Shown: positions 55,468 to 64,000 of the stretch, piece by piece
How the letters are laid out: each line of letters begins with the position of its first letter
How positions within the stretch are numbered: the first letter of the stretch is position 1
Assembly: GCA_026315105.1 (NCBI GenBank)
Contig: CM048745.1
Coordinates: 788,807,390-788,871,389, forward strand
From: Locusta migratoria
Lineage: Eukaryota > Arthropoda > Insecta > Orthoptera > Acrididae
Direction of reading: 5' to 3'
Length of the DNA: 64,000 bases
Notes under the pieces: generated by a model
The model's database searches: none
Told to the model about the DNA's origin: nothing
The model's input: the letters and a program-made list of their open reading frames with translations, nothing else
Program-made: the position numbers and the translations under genes

Positions 55468-55687
55468 TGATTCACACAAAAAAAAATTTCCAACTGTGCA
55501 AGGAATGCAGTTCCGACTTCAGTATGCGGAAGAACCTCTACACTCACAAGAGGAAAGTTCATTTAACTGAGAACATTCATATGTTCAAAAATGGAAGAGA
55601 GAGTGTCCACAGTGTGAAATAGTATTATCAAGATGCAGTTCATTAAAATGCCATCAAATGTTAACCCACTATGCTCCATTGAACTAA
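55468..55687 (+). pseudogene. Two C2H2 zinc fingers, frameshifted (BTB-ZF/lola-like exon?)
   Basis: Finger 1 (55497-55562) reads CKECSSDFSMRKNLYTH then KRKVH, a perfect C-x2-C-x12-H-x4-H. Finger 2 (55604-55669) reads CPQCEIVLSRCSSLKCH then QMLTH, also perfect, and is followed by YAPLN and a TAA. The fingers are in different frames, consistent with one lost base in 'ttcaaaaatgg' near 55590. A pyrimidine-rich tract ending at an AG (55466-55467) could be the acceptor of an exon. Paired C2H2 fingers at the end of a short final exon are typical of alternative 3' exons of insect BTB-zinc-finger genes such as lola; that link is inference. Pseudogene, retrocopy or assembly indel are all possible. Confidence 0.55.
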
Positions 55688-56529
55688 CTTCCTACCTACC
55701 CTATAATTCTGACATTTAAGTACTTGAGATGAAACTGTACTGCACAATGAAATACTGTTACAGTAATTGTCTATATAGGTTTGGTATATTATTGGATGAA
55801 TACAAGTTGATAAAGAAAGTAATGAGATTTCTGTCATGTTTTTACTGCGGTGCATGAGAAATATGAAAACGTGAATGATTATGTCATGCTATGGGAATTT
55901 CTGTGTAAAAACTTAAAAGTGTTCTGATATTTTCAGTGTTTAACTGTCAAGTTTGTTATGTCAAAACACTTTATCCCATGTTTTTATGTACCTGATTCAT
56001 GATTGTGTGTTCAAAAGATAAATTGCTGTACTTAATTTCAATCACTACCTGTGCGAATTTACCAACTTCGGGCACAACTGGAAACAGTTAATGGAGTACT
56101 TGTTAATCATTTAAGAATATTGCCTGGTTTGGCCACATGCAACAGTGAAGCGCTTACACCTAAAATCTTGAAAATATTGACAGTCATCCTTAGTGCAGGC
56201 TATGTTGAACACTGACAGCTATTTTCGCTAAAAATGTGAATGCAAAATTAAGTCATGGTGGCTAACTTATCTGCAGTGTAGCATAAAGTCAACGTTTTCG
56301 CCACATTTGACATATTTAGCAAATTTCATTATGAGAATTAAAACTTCCAGATAATCACCGGGAAAAAGCAAACCAACATGTCTCTTGAGTATTTTGGTGC
56401 ATCTGCTGCACATGTAATATAAACCAAGTCTATTAAAATGACGGCCTGCTGCATAACTTTTACCCCGTTTTGTTTATTGTAATTGAACGATTACAACATG
56501 AGGTGGGAATTATACAGCTCATCATATAC
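55688..56529. other. Unassigned, no gene seen
   Basis: AT-rich, no domain-bearing frame; could be UTR or intergenic. Confidence 0.4.
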
Positions 56530-57085
56530 AGGGGATATAAAATGCAAAATGGCAATGGGAAGAAAAGAGTTTTTTAAAAAGAGAAATTTTTTAAAAAGAG
56601 AAATTTGTATACATCAAATATTAATTTAAGTGTAAGGAAGTGCTTTTCAAAGGAATTTGTGTGGCGTGTTGCCTTGTATGGGAGTGAAACATGGATGATA
56701 AATAGTGCAGACAGGAAGAAGATAGAGGCTTTTGAAATGTGGTGCTACAGAAGAATGCTCAAGATGAGGTGGGTGGACTGCGTAATTAATGAGGTGGTAC
56801 TGAAGAGAATTGGGGAGGAAAGGAATTTCTGGCATACCTTGACTAAAACAATGGATTGATTGGTAGGACACATTCTTAGAGATCAAAGGATCGTAGATTT
56901 AGCATTGGAGGGATATGTGTGGGGGGGAAAACATAGAGGTAGACCAAGAGATGAATACAGTAGGCAGATTCGAATGGATTTAAGTTGCCGTCCTTTTGAG
57001 GAGATGAAGAGGCTTGCTCAGGCTAGAGAAGGGTGGAGAGTTGCATCTAACCAGTCTCTGGACTGAAGACCACAACAAGAACAAC
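56530..57085 (+). mobile_element. LINE A copy, 3' fragment, plus strand
   Basis: Frames 56605-56859 and 56860-57066 read NLSVRKCFSKEFVWRVALYG, ETWMINSADRKKIEAFEMWC and RRMLKMRWVDCVINE, then LVGHILRDQRIVDLALEGYV and FEEMKRLAQAREGWRVASNQ, ending SLD and a (CAA)-like tail. Only one stop (TGA at 56857-56859) lies between them. A 17 bp tandem duplication (56570-56603) sits at the 5' side. Confidence 0.85.
56570..56603. repeat. Perfect 17 bp tandem duplication
   Basis: ttttttaaaaagagaaa occurs twice in a row; the paralogous copy at about 52120 has it once. Confidence 0.85.
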
Positions 57086-57366
57086 AACACACATTACTAT
57101 TACAATTATTTGTTTTAAACTTATCTAACCTATGCACTCTCTTTACATCTTTAATGAAGATAATAGTAGTTCTGAAAACTAGAATAGTGTGTGTAATGAG
57201 CAGCAATTCTGTTTCACAACTTTATAGTCTCCTGAAATGAATTTTCATTCTGAAACAATTTATTTTTTAATATAGTTAAGCTGTTAAAATCAATAATCAT
57301 TACCCAAGGGCAGTGTCCACGTCGCTTAAGTTTATTGCGCCTTCCTATGCTCCCCCGTAGTTTCTG
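57086..57366 (-). other. Probable 3' UTR or downstream flank of the Pebble/ECT2-like gene
   Basis: It follows the TAA at 57367-57369 on the minus strand. There is no further coding signal before the LINE A tail. A clear polyadenylation site was not pinned down. Confidence 0.35.
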
Positions 57367-57483
57367 TTATAATCTCCTTAATGAAGACATATTTAATGAT
57401 GATGATTTATTTTTTCTTGTTGGCTGAACAGATAGCGGTGCAACAAGGGTCGTTTCCTCTTTCGAGGGTGATGAACCCAGCTC
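57367..57483 (-). CDS. pbl: Terminal coding exon, Pebble/ECT2-like RhoGEF
   Basis: A minus-strand acceptor (tttgttattgttttcag, AG at 57484-57485) precedes 38 codons and a TAA (57367-57369). In phase 0 it reads ELGSSPSKEETTLVAPLSV, then QPTRKNKSSSLNMSSLRRL. Phase 0 is exactly what the exon ending at 61461 requires, so the joined C-terminus is ...SCNNLN-ELGSSPS.... It is rich in Ser, Lys and Arg, as expected for the tail after the PH domain of these GEFs. Pebble/ECT2 activates Rho at the cleavage furrow in cytokinesis and is nuclear in interphase. Identification rests mainly on the upstream exon. Confidence 0.6.
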   Translation of the reverse strand, partial: ELGSSPSKEETTLVAPLSVQPTRKNKSSSLNMSSLRRL

Positions 57484-58384
57484 CTGAAAACAATAACAAA
57501 AATAAAATGATAAATGTCATGCAGTCTTAACAATAGTCTGATATTAATTTTGACATAGAGGGGCGGTGGTTATGAAAAGGCATCTACTTTTGAAGTGAGT
57601 TACAAACAAAAGGACTCAAATATGAGCATGTGCATTCAGTAGGTCTACATAACTGAAATTTTTTCACTCAGAAAACAAAATGAAAGCTTTTATAAAACAC
57701 TGTCGAATATCAAAGATGAACTGTGCACTCTAATGAAGTATTCACTAAGTCTTACATCTTTATAAAATTAACTACCGTATTCTCCAATATATTAAACTGA
57801 TCATAAAACAACAATGGAACTTCCAGATGGGAATAACAACAATGTTACGAGACTGGATAACAACTCACAATAAAGACATTGCTAAGCTGATGTGTAATCT
57901 TAATTTTTAATTTTTTAAATGTGCCTCTCTGTTGCTTAATGAACAGATTTATTGTGAATTGCAGTACTGTTGATCATAAAATAAGAAACAAAGAGAACAC
58001 TGTTGCCTGCAACCACACTAAGCCAACAGAACACACAAGCATAATATAGAGAGTAATATACCACACATCCTTGGCTTTGTATTAACTACAGTATGTCTTT
58101 GTTATGACACATGCCGCTAAGAATGAAATGGACTCCATTAGGTAATGCAGGAAAACAAATTTAAAAGCCTCTAATCTTTATGCAAAAACCAGAGTAGCAG
58201 CAAAATATATTGTAGTATCTGGTAATTGTGTTTTTAAGAATTGAAAACTTCGATTTTAGTCCAAGGAGCAGTTTATTTCTAACAAATCAAATCATTGGAA
58301 ATATTTTAATGTTACTTGTACTTTGCATGATCAACACTAGGAATTTCATGAACAGAAAAAGTAGTATTTTTCAAAAAAAGATAA
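57484..58384 (-). other. Intron sequence, no other feature
   Basis: This is the 3' part of the ~4 kb intron between the two Pebble/ECT2-like exons. AT-rich, no recognisable repeat. Confidence 0.45.
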
Positions 58385-59110
<726 letters not shown>

Positions 59111-59119
59111 GAGTAAGCC

Positions 59120-60078
59120 AGTACCATCTTGACCTGGAATGCCTCAACAAATTGCTCCATTAGGGCTATGACTTTCTCAAGTCGTACCCTGAAATGAGAT
59201 CATCACTCCAAAGTGTTCTTCCCACACCACCCAGAGTAGCCTCCTGCAGTCCTCTTAACCTCCACATCATCCTCGTCCAACCTTACAACATCCCAAAACC
59301 ATCCTCCCTACATGGTTCCCACCCCTGTAACCAATCCCGCTGGAAAACCTGTCCAATGCATCCTCCTACTACCACATACTCCAGCCCCACCACAGGAAAA
59401 AACCCTGTATTCAAGGCAGGGCCACATGTGAGACAACATGTCTGTATCAGCAGACACGTGTCCACTGTGCAGCCTTTTATGTTGGTGTGACCACCAACAA
59501 ATTGGCTGAATGGATGAATGATCACAGATGGACTGTTTGCCTGAGCCACACCCAATATCCTGTGGTAGAGCATGCCCTCCAGCATGATTCCAGGGACCTT
59601 GGGATGTGTTACACCACACGTCATTTGGATACTACCAACTAACACCAATCCCTCAGTGCTACACAGTGAGGAACTTGCCCTCCAACGTATCCTCTCCTCC
59701 CACAACCCTCTTGGCCTAAATCTAAGCTAAGCCCCCTCCTCCTTCACCCTCAACTCACCTATCCATTACCCCTTCCTTCATCATTCGGTTAACTCATCTT
59801 TTCTTCTCTTTACTGCTTGATCTGTCCTCTTTGGTTATATATATCCTCTCTGGCTTGGCTCAGTACTAATATGCAGTATCTCTGACTTCCACACTCCTCA
59901 AACGCCATCTTTATGACCTAGGTCATGAATTACCTTCCCCCTTCCTTTTTTTCTTCTCTTCTCTCCTACCTTAAGGAGGAACCCTGTTCCGAAAGTGTGT
60001 TCTATTTTTGTCCTTCTCTTCTTTCTGTGTGCAACTATCGACGGTACAGCACAAATTTAAGTACTGGCCAGCCAATCT
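59120..60078 (+). mobile_element. Penelope-like element fragment, plus strand, with 3' UTR
   Basis: The frame 59194-59490 reads SHPCNQSRWKTCPMHPPTTT, parallel to the minus-strand copy but with the second Cys changed to Trp. NKLAEWMNDHRW and later HALQHDSRDLG continue the GIY-YIG region in other frames. A C/T-rich 3' UTR follows with 'cagtatctctgacttccaca', a stem GGAAC-CCT-GTTCC then GAAAG (59978-59995), and the end 'aactatcgacggtacagcac' near 60050. Multiple frameshifts. It is an almost exact mirror of the fragment at 58385-59110. Confidence 0.75.
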
Positions 60079-61460
60079 ATCTCTTTTGAAAAATAATTTA
60101 TCATTTTGGAGAATTTGCATCATTAATAGAAAAAGTAGTATATATGCTTTGGAACCATGCAAACTAATTTGATACATACATTTGCAAACACACAACCACC
60201 ACCCAAACTATGCAGAGCAATGGAAGAATGTGCAAAAACAAAGTAAGTCTCTGTCACTTTCTAAGTAACTTTTGAGTTTCACTTACACTATTTACAAAAA
60301 ATTTTGAAAAAATAAGAACAATGTGAGAAAATAGATTTATGTGGAAACCACATTCAACTAGCTAAAAAGTAGCAACAAGAATGCATGTGTAATGTGAATT
60401 ATCATTTATTAGTGTGATCTTTCTTTTACAAAATTGAACCACTGATGTGCATCAACAATATTCATAGCTCTCTTTAGTAAAACAGTGATTGTATAGATAC
60501 TGTTAAAAGACTACCTTGATGATCTTTACTTGCGAAATCAAAAGACTAAAAATTTTATATGAAAACCTTGACATCAGAATTAAATATTACGGGCAAGGAT
60601 GCTCAGATTGATTAAGGGTTTACATCAAAAATATGAAGTCAGAATTAAATATTATGAGCATTGTTGTTCAGGTTAAATAAGGTGACATAACATTATCTCC
60701 TTTTTTCTAATGAAGTTACCCCTAGTAGTGATGAAACCAGTTCAAGAACCATAAAATTTGCACAACTTGTTGGCTGTATTATATTTAAAGTATATATATG
60801 ACATTCTCATTCTGTCCTGAAAGATTTACAGAGCACACTATTCTATTTATAACTGAAAAATAGTGAGCTGATCAATGTTACTCGCAGATTTCAACATGAC
60901 TAGGCACTCTTGTATGTAGCAATGTGCAAGAAATAATGAACAAGTGTTCTTGCTGATTTTAGAAGCTAAATCTAAACATACATTTATTGTATCTGTGCAA
61001 ATGTACCAAACTCATCAAGTGTAATAATTCTGAGAACCTAAATATTGGCTGGCTGCTAAAAATCCTTCAGTAGTAATAATATGTAGTTATGATTATCAAA
61101 GGCACTTATTGAAATAGTGTACCAGTTTCCTAGGATTCACAACTTCATCTTTCAAGATACCTGTGAAAAGTAGAAACTAATATTAAGACTATATCCCACT
61201 GCATAATAGTTTTCTACAATAATCTACTTTTGAAACAATTAACAATAACAACAATAAAATTAATCACAAAGATGAAAATGTGATACAACAAGGTAGGGAA
61301 TGTACAGTGACATATAGCTGGGAAGTACCAGGCTCACCACCAGGCCAATTAACTGATTACCATGCTCCACAATTACAAAAAGCCAGTGAGCACAAGAATA
61401 AAATGAAGACAGGAAAACAAAGAACATGCACCAATCACAGCATATTAGCACTAAACTCAC
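60079..61460 (-). other. Intron, 5' part; one unexplained splice acceptor
   Basis: AT-rich intron sequence. A strong acceptor (tttctacttttcacag) on the minus strand ends at 61161; reading on in phase 0 gives V-S-stop (61160 downward), in another phase ILKDEVVNPRKLVHYFNKCL then stop. It may be an alternative last exon or a decoy. No other feature was seen. Confidence 0.35.
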
Positions 61461-61632
61461 ATTCAGGTTATTACAGCTGGCAAGCCTCATCTGTGCAAGT
61501 TGAGATGCTGGCGTCAAGTTGGTCGTGCTGCCAAATGGACTCATCATGGTAGATACAGCCCGCTTCAGCTTGCTTGGCGTCTTGTTAAAGCTAAATGCCC
61601 TTCCCACCTTCATTCGTGTCCTTGATGCAAAC
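61461..61632 (-). CDS. pbl: Penultimate coding exon, Pebble/ECT2-like RhoGEF
   Basis: The minus strand reads (F)ASRTRMKVGRAFSFNKTP, then SKLKRAVSTMMSPFGSTTN, then LTPASQLAQMRLASCNNLN, followed directly by a consensus donor gtgagt (61455-61460). The RAFSFNKTP...LKRA segment corresponds to the SFSFSKTPKRALRRA region C-terminal to the PH domain of ECT2, recognised from memory. The acceptor is uncertain: AG at 61633-61634 is the simplest, and an alternative would start at 61647 and add SWYDR-like residues; an in-frame TAA at about 61650 limits it. The exon ends in phase 0 and fits the exon at 57483. The catalytic DH domain must lie upstream, outside the window. Confidence 0.65.
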
Positions 61633-61649
61633 CTGTCATACCAGGAACT

Positions 61650-63029
61650 TTACCAATAAAGTATGGTGTCAGTTGATCATTTACTGTCAACTGCATGATT
61701 ACATTTCTATTAAAGAGAAACACATTTCTAAGAGACAGAACTCAAGAAGACTGGAGGAGACTGACAAAACTTTGTGAACAGAAGAAAATCATTGATATCA
61801 AGAACTGCCAACTCAGAATTAACTATACATATAGTTAAGTTTAAACTGAATGAAGTAAGAAATATGAAATACATGCCTTTGCAATAGACTTCCAACAGAA
61901 ATACCCTTTCTTTAGTAATAAATATCAAGAAAATAATAGACCAAAATATATACAATATGTCAGGAGAAAAAATAACTTATTTAACCACTTCATTTCATTT
62001 TCTTTTCAGTAAGTCTCAAAAAATTTTGGTAAATCATGAAGTTACTTAATATTTTCTTAAACTATATTATTCTGTAGGGGAGATTCAGGAAGAATCTGTG
62101 AAATATTTCAAACACAAGAGTTAGTAACAATTTACTATTTCATTGAATATTGTTAAGCCACATCCTCACGAAATATCTTGTTTCCTGTTTATATATATGG
62201 CTGGGAGTGTAATGCGAGTTCCCTCACCCTTTGTTTATAACTGCCAATGAGAAGCTTAATCTCTGAATAAAGCAACAAAGCTCTCATAATGCAGTTTTTA
62301 CTACAGCTGCTTAACATGACATTTCATAACAACTGATGACTTGTCCATTATATGCTCTATGTGGCAATACTACACTTTAATCACAATACCACCTGCACAA
62401 CTTCGTTGGTACTGATACTTTACTTATGTATTCCCTGAATTGGAGTGTCCTATATTTGTGGAAAGAGCTGCAATTTTCATTTCATATTAGTGTTATATTT
62501 TTTCTAGTTAAGACAACTCAGATACAAGATTTGCAGAGCCAAATAAAGGGTCTCATATAAAAATGTAAGAATTATTCCCTATACCACTGTTGAAGATAAT
62601 ATTGAAAGTTTGCAAGTAAATCACTTTCTAATGAGAAGTAGTAAATAAATAAATTCAATATTAATGATTTTTCTTTCGTTCTTGAAAAAAGTGTTCAGAA
62701 CAGGACGTTTAAACTACAACAAACAACAATGTTTCATATTTCCTGTCCTTTCTCTTTATTAAAGCCGATGAAGTTTCAAACACTGTTTCGTCATTTGCCT
62801 CATTTCTAGTCTCCACCTCCCCCCTTCCCCACTGGCATCTTCCCCAAAAGCTATTAATTTCATGCAGAACACAGCTGCAAAACTTTGGGTTCTTGTAAAT
62901 GTCAGTTGTGGTGAGTAGAAGCCCCCTATTTTCTATATTTGAACCAAAGGTAAAACTAATTTTCAGAGCTAAATAATACTTAAAAGTTCATGTGATAAAT
63001 AATTAAATATCTGTATATGTCAATAATGG
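61650..63029. other. Upstream intron, no exon found
   Basis: AT-rich. A C-rich patch near 62810-62850 may be part of a Penelope-like UTR. No other coding exon of the Pebble/ECT2-like gene was recognised. Confidence 0.4.
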
Positions 63030-63230
63030 AGGATAGAGAACAACTCACTGTAAAGAGGCTTGTCGAGCTGTTGACAGGCCACATAAGCGTTGTAGTGGCC
63101 AGACATGGTGATTGTGTTTGTATGATTGTTGGCGTGATTGTGTGAATGTATGTGTTTCTTTTTCTGATTAAGGCCATTGCCGAAAATTTAAGTTGAGTGA
63201 ATGTGATTGTCCGTTTTTCATGCATGTCAG
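63030..63230 (+). repeat. Penelope-like-type terminal segment with GAAA stem-loop
   Basis: It shares 'cactgtaaaga...gacaggc' with 9995-10090. It contains 'tttctttttCTGATTA' then a stem AGGC/GCC-type loop and GAAAA (63164-63186). The block around 63136-63195 recurs in degraded form at 63945-63995. Confidence 0.45.
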
Positions 63231-63639
63231 CAGCTTATCGACCCTCTCTTTATTGACATTCCAATCGCATTTCATGTTGTTAAATATCTATGTAATTTAA
63301 CGTGTTCATGAAAAAAATATATCTTTATAATGTAACAGGTAACTACTAAAAGTGTCTTTTATTATGTCTTATAAATTGCATAACAAGACATAATCAAGGA
63401 AAGGCTTAATAATTGAGCTTTGCCTGCTGTTTCAATAGTGTACTATTTTACAATTTTTCTTGAGGCACTTTGTACTGCCATGTGGTATTAATTGAATTAA
63501 TTTCTATCTAAACAGCTAATGAAACAAACAGTTCATTGAAAAATAAATTTTATAACAAACTCGCAAAGGATTATCCGTAGCATAAATAATGAGAGACATA
63601 GAAAACCAGCACAACTGTTCATGTACTTCTCGAACAAAA

Positions 63640-64000
63640 CCGTCATATATTCCCAGTGTTTGTTGCAAAGGCTTGGCGAAGTAAAGAAAAGTCCCCCTCC
63701 CTCTCCCCCTGCCCCTACCTCTTTCTGCTCTTATCCTTTTCATGCCCTCCCATTCATTCTAAAGCGGCATCTCAAGTTTTCACCTATCTGCATGCTCTAT
63801 CAAACAGTGTACACATTTATACTCCAATCCTTGTCCTCTATCCTTCCCTTTCTCCTCACCAAAGTGAACTCATTGTTGTAGCATCACTTGAGATGCGGCA
63901 GTATGAGATGACTGTCATATGCATGAGCAAATTGTGCCTAAGAGATTGTGTGTTCGTGTTCTTTTTCTGATGAATGCTGTGGAAGAAAATTTAGTAGTGT
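63640..64000 (+). repeat. Second terminal-type segment, cut by the window end
   Basis: A C/T-rich tract (63690-63850) is followed by 'gagatgcggcagtatgagatg' and, at 63960-63990, 'ttctttttCTGATGA' with a short stem and AGAAAA, parallel to 63155-63190. Likely another copy of the same UTR-type repeat; it runs to the edge. Confidence 0.45.

Overview
This 64 kb window is eukaryotic. It is AT-rich, has no operons, and most of its length is decayed transposable elements (TEs) broken by frameshifts, stops and later insertions. The SINE, Tc1 and Penelope-like sequences look like those I remember from grasshoppers and locusts, so I infer an insect, probably an orthopteran. That assignment is from memory, not from a search.

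Host genes are sparse. The best case is two coding exons on the minus strand at the right end (61461-61632 and 57367-57483). They join in phase and look like the C-terminus of a Pebble/ECT2 cytokinesis RhoGEF; the ~4 kb intron between them holds a head-to-head pair of Penelope-like fragments. A pair of C2H2 zinc fingers split by a frameshift lies on the plus strand at 55468-55687. A very short candidate terminal exon lies at 29701-29739 on the minus strand.

Layout. 0-3.4 kb: two complementary reverse transcriptase (RT) fragments, one enclosed by ~380 bp inverted arms. 3.4-5.7 kb: a SINE, then a Ty3/gypsy fragment split by two SINEs. 5.7-12.1 kb: foldback repeats, a 243 bp tandem duplication and short inverted-repeat elements. 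12.1-16.5 kb: a nest in which LINE 'A' is interrupted by LINE 'B' and by a 181 bp TTAA-flanked MITE. 16.5-21.5 kb: SINE, Tc1 element and two more LINEs. 21.5-29.7 kb: mostly unassigned DNA, a second Tc1 element and small repeats. 29.9-38.1 kb: a CR1-like LINE, then an I/R1-like LINE split at a TTAA by a piggyBac-type element that itself carries another LINE. 38-46.4 kb: SINE, LINE pieces, a second I-like LINE carrying a MITE, a gag-like fragment. 46.4-51.1 kb: a Ty3/gypsy element with gag, protease, RT, RNase H and integrase, lacking a 3' end. 51.1-57.1 kb: two LINE A copies, a Penelope-type tail, a LINE linker fragment and the zinc fingers. 57-64 kb: the Pebble/ECT2 exons and Penelope-like sequence.

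The most distinctive observations are the insertion nests, several of which can be checked inside the window from rejoined reading frames or paralogous empty sites, and a recurrent motif (TGA-rich start, short stem-loop, then GAAA) in several unrelated-looking repeats. That motif resembles a hammerhead ribozyme core but is mostly degenerate.
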